Below, one piece after another: positions 47,213-59,972 of a stretch of DNA of 64,000 bases. Made by a program: the position numbers and the translations under genes. Each line of letters begins with the position of its first letter. Position 1 is the first letter of the stretch. The notes under the pieces are model-generated. The model was not told the origin of the DNA. It did no database searches and saw only the letters and a list, made by a program, of their open reading frames with translations. The stretch is taken from contig JAVHKY010000059.1 in NCBI GenBank assembly GCA_035079385.1, positions 2,654,001 through 2,718,000 on the forward strand. The letters run 5' to 3'. The DNA comes from Aspidiotus rigidus. Its lineage: Eukaryota; Arthropoda; Insecta; Hemiptera; Diaspididae.

Positions 47213-47575
47213 AATTGAGCCCTTCCTTCCAAGAAGGGCGTGAATCGACTTACACCAAAATTCTCGAGAAAAAAAGGTCTTTTCAAGAAGGGCGTATCTC
47301 TTATGGGAATTACCATTGACATAGAAACCAGTTTTTCAAAAAAGGGCAAGTCTCTGGAAGAACGGCGTAATTGGACTTGTGCGCGAATTGATGTAGCGCT
47401 CTTCTATCGAACACGAGCGGTTGCAACGGTAGGGAAGATGGAAGGGGAGGTATGTCGCTAGGTACTGATGAAAGTCCCATCCCGATCTGACTTTCTTTTC
47501 GGCATTTCAATGCCTTCCTAAACTTTCAAACGCGTTTTTCCGAATTACGCCCTTCTTAGAAAGACGGGCTCAATT
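47213..47575. mobile_element. MITE with ~30-bp terminal inverted repeats
   Basis: The left end aattgagcccttccttccaa continues to 'gaagggcgt'. The right end, read in reverse complement, is aattgagcccgtctttctaa then 'gaagggcgt'. AATT occurs directly at both edges and may be a target duplication or part of the ends. Internal 'aagaagggcg' motifs recur (47232, 47287, 47560). It is 363 bp and non-coding. The superfamily is not assigned. Confidence 0.75.
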
Positions 47576-48840
47576 GAAGGTCTCCATAATTTTTATTTCA
47601 TTTGAGCTAAAGTTGACATCGAATTAAGGTGGAAAGGTCTGATGGATAAAATTTGAGTTAGGGTCTTTTCACCAGTGCTAAACCGACTGCGTGTCAAGTT
47701 CTGAACGAACGACGCGACAGAAGTTTCGAATCAAAATTAAAGAATTGATGGAATTTTTTTACTCGGGCTGACTATTGTTTCTTCGAGATAAAGAAAAATT
47801 TTCTCGAGGCGTCGTCGTACATCTTATTTCTCAGTTAGCTTCTTCAAGTTCCAAATCAAATTCTTCCAATTTGAAACTTCGTCCGAAAATGCGTTTTTGG
47901 TGTCAAGGTATTCAAACTGTATGGATCAGGGGACGAAAAATTCTTGATATCCTTATCCAAAATCTTTCCAGTCTCATCTTGAAACACGCGCATGCAATAA
48001 TCTAGAATTCATGCCGTATCTTATCACTTCGTCGTTCGTCATTTGTTTCGTGCACGGCCTATGTTTTGTAGATGATGACGTAGTATTTGAGGACGAGACG
48101 CATATTGTCAGTTAGTATGAGGGTATGATAATAACTACAATGCCAAGCGTGCATAAGTTATAATAAATTTCCATTCAATGTGGTAAGTAATCTTTTTATT
48201 ATTGCGCATATTTCTGTCTGACTTATCACGTTCCTTATTCTCAGACTTAGTCACACCGACCACATGTTTAAAGTGTCGAGCTTTACCAAGCGCGCGTATT
48301 ATTTGGATGTGCTTCTAATTAATATTCTTCTAAGCTGGGCATTAGCCTAAATTCGCCATTCCGTTAGTAGTCCGAGAAATTTTTACTGTCATTACCGATT
48401 GTCGTTACCTACTCGAAAGTCTGTTCGTGTTTTCAGAAAACAATGAAACAATATTCTAACGGTGTAGTCCGGTATATCCAATTTCGTCAAGGCAAACACT
48501 TTTTTTTCCATATACGCATCAGCGTTTATAATTACGCTGGCTAGTAATTAATTGTGAAAAGACGAAAAATTTTCATTTTGTTTCGTGGTGAAATGCGCGT
48601 AAGATCAGCGAGACGGTGATTCATTCTTTCCGATAAGGATTCTTTTGAAGTTATTGTGTGTGATCGGCGCAGCTGGATCACAAATATTTTCTTTAGGAAC
48701 CTGCGCAGATGACTTGAGGAGAAATTTTACGAGTTTTTGGTGAACAGTGTGCACACATTTGGCTGGCACATTGCTCGATAATATTTTTCTGTTTCTTATC
48801 ACAAATAAAAGCCTGAATAGTTTCACGCCAATTATAATGC
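47576..48840. other. 1.3 kb unassigned
   Basis: Mixed AT-rich DNA with no recognisable domain, repeat or RNA. Short frames on both strands look incidental. Confidence 0.4.
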
Positions 48841-48844
48841 TGAC

Positions 48845-48945
48845 GTTATTTTGTGAATAAGATTCAAGTCGATATCGGAGCCTCAGCTGGGTCTCGAACT
48901 GGTATGCTAGCTATTACCTACGGAGAATGCGATCTCAATGAAATT
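48845..48945 (-). repeat. Possible tRNA-derived SINE fragment
   Basis: On the minus strand, agttcgagacc (48890-48900) matches the RNA polymerase III B-box consensus. It is flanked by short complementary bases (ccag/ctg) like a T-arm. About 35-40 bases upstream is 'gagatcgcattctccgtagg', which could be a decayed D-to-anticodon region, but the A-box is not convincing. It is not a complete tRNA. Confidence 0.3.
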
Positions 48946-49639
48946 CTCAAAGAAGGAAAATTATAATGTGTTGTGTATTGATTCGGAGTGCTTCTTTCGC
49001 GATGAAAATGTGCGTTTGTTTCAATTCTCGAAAGGTTGAATAGTTTAGAAAGTCGTGTTTTTGCGGAAAAATGATGTTTGACGATTTTGATGTTCCACCT
49101 TTCTGATCAACGTGTACACAAGATAGAAGATCCTCTATCCAGATTTTAGAGTGACAGGTATTAAACTGTTGTTTCGTTACTCGGATGCACAAAAATTATC
49201 AAGAAAACGATTTCAGTTGCTATGGTCCGTGGTCCTAAATCCCTCAGATTGAATCTTCAGTTGGAAATCAGGGGTTCTTCTTAGTGAGGAAAACGCCATC
49301 TCTCACATTTATTAAGCGTACACATCTTCGGGAATCTTCTGCCCCCGGCCAGGAAAAGCCGTCGTTTGCCGTAGCTTGGATAAATTTCCTCATTCGGGAA
49401 GGGGACTTCGAACATACAGTAATAGAATGCACGTATAATGTTCGGTTTTAGCTATTTTTTAGCTAAATTGTATCGGGTAAATTAGGTATGAATCGCGTTG
49501 AGGAAAAGGGGGGGGTATTAGTATATTATTGACTAGCAAGACGGCGCGCCTATGTTCTCTCTTTTCACTGAATGTTTCGAGTTGAAATTACTAATCTTTC
49601 TCATTGAATTTCTTCTTTTCTTTTTATTAATTTATAAAT

Positions 49640-51042
49640 AATGATATCTCGTACATCACGTAATATTTATATATCTTTCCAAAAATATAAAAGTAGGCCT
49701 AAGCTTAATACATTTTCCATTCGTCATTTAATCTCTCCACTTTCCTCTTCAAATATTTCCTCTTTTCATCTAAATCTGGTATCAACTTTTCTATTTCTTT
49801 CAATTTTCCAGTTTTACGCTCTCTTTCTTCTAAACAATCTTTTTTTTTCTTCTCTTTACTTTCTCCATCACGGCGCCCCTTTCTTATTGTCACGTATTTT
49901 TATTTTTAGACGTTTCTCATGTTTCAACTACTTCAAGATTACCCTGACCATTCACTTTGCCTCACCGATGGGTCGAAAACATCTACTAAAGCAGCTTACG
50001 CATGCTCCATCGACGGGGAAATATCTTCTCATCGCATCCGAAATATAGCCTCTATTTTTACAGCCGAACTGATGGCCATTTTTTCCTGCCTTTCCCACCT
50101 CTCTCAACTACCCCCAAACGGTAAATTCATTATTCTCACTGACTCACTTTCTTCACTCCACTCCCTTACAGACGCATACAACTCTAACCCTATAATCCAA
50201 CGCATCTTTCTCACACTACACACTTTGGAAACAATCAACACTCAAATTATCTTCATATGGATCCCTGGACACACCAATTTCCCGACCACGACGCAGTTGA
50301 TCAAGCCGCTAAACAAGCTACCTCCCTCAGTCAAATAACTGATAATTCACCCCTACCAACCCTAGATTACAAAAATTACTATCGTTCTCTCATCACGCAA
50401 TCATGGAACACTCTTTGGGAAAATCAAACAAATAATAAACTTCTCAGTATCAAAAAAAAACCGGTTCCTTGGGTATCCTCCATTCAAAACACAAGAAGAG
50501 AAGAAGTAATTCTCTCTCGTCTCAGAATTGGTCACACAAAAATTACTCACACCCACCTCATCAGTCCCTACATCCTAACCCCTCCCTCATGTCCCCACTG
50601 TCAAAAAGACAAATTAACAGTGGAACACTTTTTTTCATGCCCCAGACTTTTACCCCTTCGCTCTTCTTCGGATACCCCCTCTTCACTCACCCAAGCACTC
50701 AAAAACTACCAGGACATCATTTCAAATACCCTACATTACCTAAGACAAACTGACTTTTACGCTCACATCTGAACACATACATCAACTATACCTCTACAAC
50801 CTTCTACATGCACACATTGTAAACTTTTACACACAATTACCTGACGCAGTTACACTCGACATTATATTCCATCCTCTTATCCTTCCTCACTTTTCCTTAC
50901 CCTACCAACTTCCTTAAAACCTCCCTTTCTTATGTGTTATTTATAATATTACTTTCATAACTTTTGTAACGACGAGCCAATAGCCCTCGTGCAGCTCTAG
51001 TGTTTGTAAAAATGATAAAAAAAAAAAAAAAAAAAAAAAAAA
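49640..51042 (+). pseudogene. LINE 3' end: RNase H, zinc knuckle, 3' UTR and poly(A)
   Basis: The frame 49919-50280 gives an RNase H domain: LTDGSK, the FTAELMA helix with its Glu, LTDSLSSLHSL, and IWIPGHTN. It then moves to another frame near 50260-50290: PDHDAVDQAAKQAT, the last catalytic Asp region. The frame continues to TGA at 50770-50772 through SRLRIGHTKITH and a CPHC..EHFFSCP zinc-knuckle motif. About 245 bases of 3' UTR and a 27-base A-run (51017-51042) follow. This is the 3' end of a Jockey/I-group-like non-LTR retrotransposon. The RT and endonuclease are missing: 5' truncation is usual for LINEs. Frameshifted, so inactive. Confidence 0.88.
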
Positions 51043-51204
51043 GAATTCGAATACCTATACATATTTTTTCCATTTAATCTTATGCATTTTTTGATATTCA
51101 AGTTATCTCTAAATTTTCAAATATTTTTTTATATCGCCTATCACTTACAACAAAACAGAAGTAAGAAATTGTCGATAAATTATTCGTGAAGAAAATTTCT
51201 ATAG

Positions 51205-54200
51205 AAATCATATAAACAGGAATAATTTTTAAAAATCTCGGTGATATTTCTACTTTGGATATTGAAAAAAAAAAAAAAGTAGAAATTCTCCAGATAACTT
51301 TTTTTTGGACCTTTTTTTTTTTTTTTTTTTTTTTTTCTTTATTTAACAAGCATTGAAGCAACACTAATGGGCTATTTGCTTGATGTATAACATTATCAGT
51401 TAATTAGACAACTTATGTGAATATGGTAAGATGAACGAAAAATGAAAAAGGGAAAAGTAAATCTTATTTTAGATGTAGGTATATCATAAATACCTATACC
51501 TATTATAGCCATGAAAAGGAAAAAAGAAAGAATGTTTTAATAATAAATTGTAATGAAAAGTATAGGTGTTACAGGTTTTGTTCAGTTTGTCAAATGAGGA
51601 GGAAAATTTCGGAGTCAGTTAAGTATTGTATCAGTTGGTGAGTGAGTGAGGTGTCATTTGTTAGTGCTTGTATTCTGGAGTGGGGAATATTGTATGTGTT
51701 TCGTAGGGACGTTAGTTCAGTACATGTGAAAATATGATTTACGTCCATTGTGTCTAAGTGGCATATGTGGCATTCAGGCGGTTCGGAATTTGAAAAAAGA
51801 TGTGAGTGGGTGAGACGTGTGTGGCCTATTCTGAGTCGTGAAAGAATGGATGTTTCTTTTCTGGATGATCTTGTTGAGATATTCTCTAAAGGATTATCTT
51901 TGATGGGGAGGAGTTTGTTGTTGGTTTGGTTGGACCAAAACTGAGACCATTTTGTGAGTATATAGGTGCGATGGTGATTTTTGATGTCTGATGAAGGAAT
52001 TTTCCATGAGAGTGATATTCGGCCGAGCTTTGTTGAATCCTTGGCCGCTTGGTCTACTTCGTCACTTCGTGATAAGCCTATGTGTGCTGGGACCCAGACT
52101 AGTGTGACGGATGATGAGGCTTGTGTTATGGCGTGGATGATGGCGAGTATTCTTTGGATGTATTCAACATTTTTATGCAAACACATAGTTCTCATGGCTA
52201 CTTTTAATTCTGTTATTTAGGGTTTCGGGTAAGGTAGATACATGAAACAAAGGGAGTAACTCTGGGGTTTAAGATTATTTGGAATTTCTTAGTTAGATAC
52301 ACTATTTTCTTTGTACCTATCTTTTCATCTCATAGTTCAATTCAATCTGCTTAGTTTTCTTTTCAAGCTTTTCTTCTTTCTTAATTTCATTCAATTTTGC
52401 ACTCTTTCATTCTCTACTTGGTCTTCCATACAACTTTTTTTTTTTTTTTTTTCTTTCTTTCTTTCTTTCTTTATTGTTTCCTGAGTCTTCAAAATTGTTC
52501 TTTGCCTCAGTATCACACTCTTCCAGTTTTCCCTCTCTTCCTATTCTTCTTTTTCAGTCCTCTGCATCCATCTCCTCCAATTATCCATATGGTGATAATT
52601 GATTCTACGTGTCATCCTCTAATCTACAAATTAATGGAAGAAAAACGTTTCGATTCTAAGATTAGTTCATTCATTTCCCTTTTTCTCTTTCACTTTTTTT
52701 CTACATAAGATTTTTTTTGAAATCTTGTGTGTATTATATGTTGACAGTATAATTTGTTACTACAGTTGTTCCAATTTTCAGCGATGATTATTTCTTTGAC
52801 CTCACTTTTTTACATGCAAATAATGTAACTCCTCCTATTTTCGAGTTGATTTAGTTGAGACTTTGAAAATCCCTTCCTTCATTTACCTTAATTAGAAAAA
52901 ATTTCTCAAGGCCCTTAATTTATTCCTTCGAGTCCACCCACCTCCAACTAACAGTTGTTCTTGACGTCGAGTCCTGATTTTTGTAATTCACTATTCTCTA
53001 GGGATTCTTCTGTTAAATCCTGATGATGTTAAGAGCATCTCCAGTTTTTTATGATGTCAACTACCTCACCTAAATCGAGGTTCAATAGGAAACCTATTCC
53101 ATAGGGGGAGGGATTTTTGAAAATTTTGGTGTCTCGCCATCATTTACCTAGAACGATGGTTGATATTTTTCCAAGTCCTTTTCCTGTCATATATATCTTG
53201 GAAGTTGAAATTCTTCCATGTTCCTCTCTTAAAAAATATAGCTTGGAAGATGAAATTTTTAAAAATTATCCACTTTTCATAATTGCATAGGTTGATGTAC
53301 AAAATGCGTTTTCAATTTCAACTCCTCTGATGGTTCAATTTTTTCACAGTTCCTCTCCTGTCATATATAGCTCAATTCCCAATATTAAAAATCTTTTCAA
53401 ATCTGACTCCTTTGATATTGAAAATTTTTCCTATCCCTTATAGCATAATAGAGCTCAAATGTCTCAATTTTTCCGAGTCCCTCCTGCTATAGTTGGCTTA
53501 ATTTTCAAAATTTTATCAAATCTAATTCCTCCTCTTGGAACCCCTCCAATTTTGAATTCAATTCTGACCTGTGTAATCATTTCCAACACAGTTTTCAACT
53601 CTTGCAACTATCTGTGTTAGTCAGTTCCATTTTCCAAATATTTCAGTTGCTTTTCTTCTTCTACTTCTTACAATGGAAGTGATTTTTGATTCAAAAAGTT
53701 GATATTGATAAGGGCTCATCATATTTTGGTGACTACTATTTTCTATTTTGCCTATTAGCTCTCCTTCATTAGATACTTTCCATCATTATGTGGACATTTT
53801 GACGTCATTAGAACTTTTTGCCAAATTAATTATCATTCAATTTGCGAAGTGCTAAATTGTATCGGATAAAATGAGGTATGAAATGCAAAGTAAGAGAAGG
53901 TCGTTACCGTTATAATATTAGGCTTTAGCTATTTTTTAGCTTAATTGTATCGGGTAAATTAGGATTTCGTCTGAAGCCTTCCTCTAGGGAACTGAGGTAT
54001 GTTTTATGCGCTACTTTTATTCCATTCTTTAGGGTTTTCCAAAACTCTTTATACTTGTTGATATTATTTATGTTAATATTCTTTTTCAACTTTCGTTGTG
54101 CCCTTTTCTTAGAATCGTACCCCCTACTTTTCCTGAATACATCCCTCTCAATTTCTCACATGATGTGTCTAGAGTTGGAATTCTGATTAGGTTTAAGCTC

Positions 54201-55370
54201 ACACTTTTCTACGCTCATCTGTACAAAACATATCTTTTATTTGATTCTCAGTTCACAACGGTTGCCCTCAACATGATCAAACTGATTGCGCGCCTAAAAA
54301 CTGCACCCTTTCACCCACAATTAAGGACCCCACCTTGTAAGTATGTACTTACGACCATAAATACTTTCATTATTTCTTAATCCTAGCTTAATTCTTGTAT
54401 CACTCACATAAAAAAACAACCCTGCAACAAACTTGGAATCATTAAAAGTCAACCTATCCTCAGTCTTCAGCGAACAGAAATTCCCACCATAAAGAGGTTA
54501 TTTTTGCTCGATAATGAGTGGGTCACTCTCAACTTGAACATTCTCATCTCCTCCTGGGTTTCCATGCTCTACCTTCATGTAAATCTTATTATGCAGATAA
54601 TCTGACGATCTATCATCTTTTTTCCTGTCCTACCCTCCAAAATCAACGTACTTCCCACAATATAATCTCAGTCTCATCCTCTGACCCATGTAATCATTCC
54701 CAACACGGTTTCCAACTCCTGCAACTACCTATGGTACTCAATTACTCCAACTTATACATATCCATTTGCTTTCTCCTGCCTTAAAATTTGAGTACCACCA
54801 TCTGACTCGATTGCTACCTCTTCTTCCAATCATCTTCCCTATCCTCACGTTCTTTTTGTTTGTTTCTCACTCCACTCCAGTTATTCTTATTTTCAGAATA
54901 CAACCATAATACCATTTTACAAATATTTTAATCGCTTTTCTTCTTTTACTTCTTACAATCTAATTGAAGTGATTTTTATTCAAAAAGTTGACACTGATAA
55001 GGGATTCTCATATTTTTATGACTACTATTTTCTATTTTACCTGTTGGCTCTCCTTCATTAGATACTTATTATCATTACAATTATGTGGACATTGTGACAT
55101 CATTAAAACTTTTTGTCAAATTTATTTTTCTTGTCTCACGTCCAAGAAAGTTAGCTACCTTTTATCGAGACTTTGGACATCTAACCTGAGGTGAGGTTGT
55201 TGAAAGAGGCGAGGTAATCGATGTAAGGTTGAATCGTTGTTACCTTTTATTTTGCTAGGCAATTCATTTTACGCAGATAGATAAATTCGATGCTCGATGT
55301 AGAATTGAATTGTTTTTTTTTTTTTTCTTCCTTCAAATTTGCTAGGTAATTCATTTTACTCTTATATCTA
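51205..55370 (+). repeat. 3.6-kb repeat unit, copy 2 (with LINE insertion)
   Basis: Homologous to copies 1 and 3. It begins within the unit at 'atataaacaggaataa', so the first ~60 bases of copy 1 are missing. A LINE interrupts at 51310-52165. About 205 bases present in copies 1 (36955-37162) and 3 are absent at 53563. The LINE RNase H scrap and internal direct duplication are as in copy 1. Confidence 0.85.
51310..52165 (-). pseudogene. 5'-truncated LINE insertion: RNase H end and zinc knuckle
   Basis: The minus-strand frame ends at 51590 and reads TLVWVPAHIGLSRSDEVDQA, then ILSRLRIGHTRLTHSHL, ECHICHLDTMDVNHIFTC and a C-terminal tail. These are the last RNase H Asp region and the CCHC knuckle of a LINE of the same group as 49640-51042, though clearly a different family member. 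A T-run (51310-51338) on the plus strand is its poly(A) tail. The flanks 'ttggacct' and 'gtattcaa' are contiguous in copies 1 and 3, so the edges of the insertion are known exactly. No obvious target duplication. Confidence 0.88.
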
Positions 55371-55519
55371 TAGTTTATATAGGTATACACTACAGTAATA
55401 GAATGCACGTATAATATTCGTTTTTAGCTATTTTTTAGCTAAATTGTATCGGGTAAATTAGGTATGATCGCGGTGAGGAAAAGGGTACCGTTTTTAGTAT
55501 TATAGAAGATAGAAGATAG

Positions 55520-58500
55520 ACTAGCAAGTCCAGCGCGCCTACGGCGCGCCTCTTAGTTTTTTGTTTTTTCATTTTTATCTTATTCGAGAGCGCTATATAA
55601 ACAGGAATTATTTCTAAAAATCTCGGTAAATTATCTAGATATTTCTACTTTGGATATTGAAAAAAAAAAAAAGTAGAAATTCTCCAGATAACTTTTTTTT
55701 GGACCTGTATTCAAAATTTTTATGCAAACACAAAGTTCTCATGGCTACTTTTAATTCTGTTATTTGGGGTTTTGGGTAAGGTAGATACATGAAACAAAGG
55801 GAGTAACTCTGGGGTTTAAGATTATTTGGAATTTCTTAGTTGGATACACAATTTTCTTTGTATCTTTTCATCTCATAGTTCAATTCAATCTGCTTAGTTT
55901 TCTTTTCAAGCTTTTCTTCTTTCTTAATTTCATTCAATTTTGCACTCTTTCATTCTCTACTTGTTCTTCCATACAACTTTTTTTTTTTTTTTTTTTCTTT
56001 CTTTCTTTCTTTCTTTATTGTTTCCTGAGTCTTCAAAATTGTTCTTTGCCTCAGTATCACACTCTTCCAGTTTTCCCTCTCTTCCTATTCTTCTTTTTCA
56101 GTCCTCTGCATCCATCTCCTCCAATTATCCATATGGTGATAATTGATTCTACGTGTCATCCTCTAATCTACAAATTAATGGAAGAAAAACGTTTCGATTC
56201 TAAGATTAGTTCATTCATTTCCCTTTTTCTCTTTCACTTTTTTTCTACATAAGATTTTTTTTGAAATCTTGTGTGTATTATATGTTGACAGTATAATTTG
56301 TTACTACAGTTGTTCCAATTTTCAGCGATGATTATTTCTTTGACCTCACTTTTTTACATGCAAATAATGTAACTCCTCCTATTTTCGAGTTGATTTAGTT
56401 GAGACTTTGAAAATCCCTTCCTTCATTTACCTTAATTAGAACAAAATTTCTCAAGGCCCTTAATTTATTCCTTCGAGTCCACCCACCTCCAACTAACAGT
56501 TGTTCTTGACGTCGAGTCCTGATTTTTGTAATTCACTATTCTCTAGGGATTCTTCTGTTAAATCCTGATGATGTTAAGAGCATCTCCAGTTTTTTATGAT
56601 GTCAACTACCTCACATAAATCGAGGTTCAATAGGAAACCTATTCCATAGGGGGAGGGATTTTTGAAAATTTTGGTGTCTCGCCATCATTTACCTAGAACA
56701 ATGGTTGATATTTTTCCAAGTCCTTTTCCTGTCATATATATCTTGGAAGTTGAAATTCTTTCATGTTCCTCTCTTAAAAAATATAGCTTGGAAGTTGAAA
56801 GTTTTTAAAGTTATCCACTTGTCATAATTGCATAGGTCGATGTACAAAATGCGTTTTCAATTTCAACTCCTCTGATGGTTCAATTTTTTCTAAGTTCCTC
56901 TCCTGTCTTATATAGCTTAATTCCCAATATTAAAAATCTTTTCAAATCTGACTCCTTTGATATTGAAAATTTTTCCTATCCCTTATCTATCATAATAGAG
57001 CTCAAATGTCTCAATTTTTCCAAGTCCCTCCTGCTATAGTTGGCTTAATTTTCAAAATTTTATCAAATCTAATTCCTCTTTTTGGAACCCCTCCAATTTT
57101 GAATTCAATTCTCAATATCAAAACCAATCTGTCCCATAGGAGAGGATTTGGGAATTCCTTATTCAACTTTATTAAACATGTGATTGTTTTCTATTACAGC
57201 CTTCAATTGAACTTCTTTTGGTTGAATCCTAGAAATCTGATTGGAAGCTTGAGAATCTATCACCTTTTTCCCTGTCCTACTCTTCAAAATAAACATACTT
57301 CCTAAAAAGTATTTTCTCAATTATCCTCTGACCTGTGTAATCATTTCCAACACAGTTTCCAACTCTCGCAACTATCTTTGTTAATCAGTTCCATTTTCCA
57401 AATATTTCAGTCGCTTTTCTTCTTCTACTTCTTACAATGGAAGTGATTTTTGATTCAAAAAGTTGATATTGATAATGGATCATCATATTTTGGTGACTAT
57501 TATTTTCTATTTTGCCTATTAGCTCTCCTTCATTAGATACTTTCCATCATTATGTGGACATTTTGACGTCATTAGAACTTTTTGCCAAATTAATTATCAT
57601 TCAATTTGCGAAGTGCTAAATTGTATCGGATAAAATGAGGTATGAAATGCAAAGTAAGAGAAGGTCGTTACCGTTATAATATTAGGCTTTAGCTTTTTTT
57701 TAGCTTAATTGTATCGGGTAAATTCGTCTGAAGCCTTCCTCTAGGGAACTGAGGTATGTTTTATGCGTTACTTTTATTCCATTCCTCAGGGTTTTCCAAA
57801 ACTCTTTATACTTGTTGATATTATTTATGGTAATATTCTTTTTCAACTTTCGTTGTGCCCGTTTCTTAGAATCGTACCCCCTACTTTTCCTGATTACATC
57901 CCTCTCAATTTCTCACATGATGTATCTAGAGTTGGAATTCTGATTAGGTTTGAGCTCACACTTTTCTACGCTCATCTGTACAAAACGTATCTTTTATTTG
58001 ATTCTCAGTTCACATCGGTTGCCCTCAATATGATCAAACTGATTGCGCGCCTAAGAACTGCACCCTTTCACCCAAAATTAAGGACCCCACCTTGTATCTA
58101 CGTACTTACGACCATAAAAACTTTCATTATTTCTTAATCCTAGCTTAATTCTTGTATCACTCACATAAAAAAACAACCCTGCAACAAACTTGGAATCATT
58201 AAAAGTTAACCTATCCTCAGTCTTCATTGAACAGAAATTCCCACCATAAAGAGGTTATTTTCGCTCGATACAGAATTGGTCACTCTCAACTTGAACATTC
58301 TCATCTCCTCCTGGGTTTCCATGCTCTACCTTCATGTAAATCTTATTATGCAGATAATCTGACGATCTATCATCTTTTTTCCTGTCCTACTCTCCAAAAT
58401 CAACGTACTTCCCACAATATAATCTCAGTCTCATCCTCTGACCCATGTAATCATTCCCAACACAGTTTCCAACTCCTGCAACTACCTATGGTACTCAATT

Positions 58501-59120
58501 ACTCCAACTTATACATATCCATTTGCTTTCTCCTGCCTTAAAATTTGAGTACCACCATCTGACTCGATTGCTACCTCTTCTTCCAATCATCTTCCCTATT
58601 TTCACGTTCTTTTTGTTTGTTTCTCACTCTACTCCAGTTATTCTTATTTTCAGAATACAACCATAATACCATTTTACAAATATTTTAATCGCTTTTCTTC
58701 TTTTACTTCTTATAATCTAATTGAAGTGATTTTTATTCAAAAAGTTGACACTGATAAGGGATTCTCATATTTTTATGACTACTATTTTCTATTTTACCTG
58801 TTGGCTCTCCTTCATTAGATACTTATATTATCATTATAATTATATGGACATTGTGACATCATTAAAACTTTTTGTCGAATTCATTTTTCTTATCTCACGT
58901 CCAAGAAAGTTAGCCACCTTTTATCGAGACTTTGGACATCTAACCTGAGGTGAGGTTGTTTAAAAAGGCGAGGTAATCAAGGTTGAATCGTTGTTACCTT
59001 TTATTTTGCTAGGCAATTCATTTTACGCAGATAGATAAATTCGATGCTCGATGTAGAATTGAATTGTTTCTTTTTTTTTCTTCCTTCAAATTTGCTAGGT
59101 AATTCATTTTACTCTTATAT
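55520..59120 (+). repeat. 3.6-kb repeat unit, copy 3
   Basis: Starts 'ctagcaagtccagcgcgcct' (with an extra 'acggcgcgcc') and ends 'ggtaattcattttactctta'. It is near-identical to copies 1 and 2 by eye; it keeps the 205-base segment missing from copy 2 and has no LINE insertion. Copies 2 and 3 are tandem, with a 150-base linker containing the hairpin motif described separately. Confidence 0.88.
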
Positions 59121-59126
59121 CTATAT

Positions 59127-59520
59127 ACAGTAATAGAATGCACGTATAATATTCGGTTTTAGCTATTTTTTAGCTAAATTGTATCGGGTAAATTAGATAT
59201 GAATCGCGGTGAGGAAAAGGGCACAGTTTTTAGTATTATAAAATGGAGAACTTTTACACGCACGTTGGTGATAAACACGTTTGTGATAATGAATCGTTGC
59301 ACTTAAATAACCAATAATTATTAATTTTCTATTTTCTATTTTGCCTGTTAACCTTCAGTCGCTGTGACGTCATTAGAAGTTCACGAATATTTTTTCTTAT
59401 AATTTGCTAGGCAATTCATATATATAGTAATAGAATACACGCGTTAGCTATTTTTTAGCTAAATTGTATCGGGCAAATCAGGAATGAGAGGCAAAGGGTC
59501 ATTTAGCTTTTTAGTATATT
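59127..59520. repeat. Two copies of the ttttagctattttttagcta linker motif
   Basis: A motif of about 70-90 bases (aatagaatgcacgtataata, then ttagctattttttagctaaa, then 'ttgtatcgggtaaatta') occurs at 59130-59225 and, shorter, at 59430-59490. Other copies are near 37505, 49425, 53915, 55390 and 57680. Its centre, ttagct-attttt-agctaa, can form a small hairpin. It sits at edges of, or inside, the 3.6-kb units. Confidence 0.7.
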
Positions 59521-59953
59521 AGATAGAAGATAGATAGGAGATAGATCCTCATGAAGAAGTATTAGAAATTTGCGTAATACCTAAGATCCACGCACCGTTT
59601 GTTACCTTGTTGATTTTTTTTTGCAAGTAATCAATTCTATGAGTCATTCATTTTCCCGGTAAGAAAACAACTTCCTTTTTGTTTTTGATCTGCTCTAAAA
59701 TTCCTCTCATGAATGACAGAGTAAATTGGTTGATTATCTATTCCATTCTAACTTATGCAGTCAATCTAAACCGCTCTCACCCTTTTTCCTATCTCTCTTC
59801 TTTCTTTTCTTTTTTTTTGTATTGAAAATTCATTAATGCCTTTTATGATACGTGATACCATGTTAATTTACGTTTACCTGTGACATATTTTTCATTGAAT
59901 AACAAAAATTGTTGATTATAATTTGTAATATTTTGTTTTCTGTCTTTTTTCAG
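59521..59953. other. Spacer before the putative secreted-protein gene
   Basis: AT-rich DNA ending in a pyrimidine-rich tract and acceptor (ttttttcag) at 59953. Nothing else is recognised. Confidence 0.4.
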
Positions 59954-59972
59954 GTCTTTCCTGTATCTCGAG

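Noticed and set aside
49641..49893. Plus-strand and minus-strand frames upstream of the LINE RNase H
   Set aside because: Low-complexity Phe/Leu/Ser or Lys/Glu translations of a pyrimidine-rich stretch; no RT motif.
35688..58541. Recurrent 88-132 aa frames in the 3.6-kb units (Phe/Ser/Leu-rich)
   Set aside because: They come from pyrimidine-rich repeat DNA; start sites and lengths differ between copies and no domain is visible, apart from the decayed LINE knuckle.
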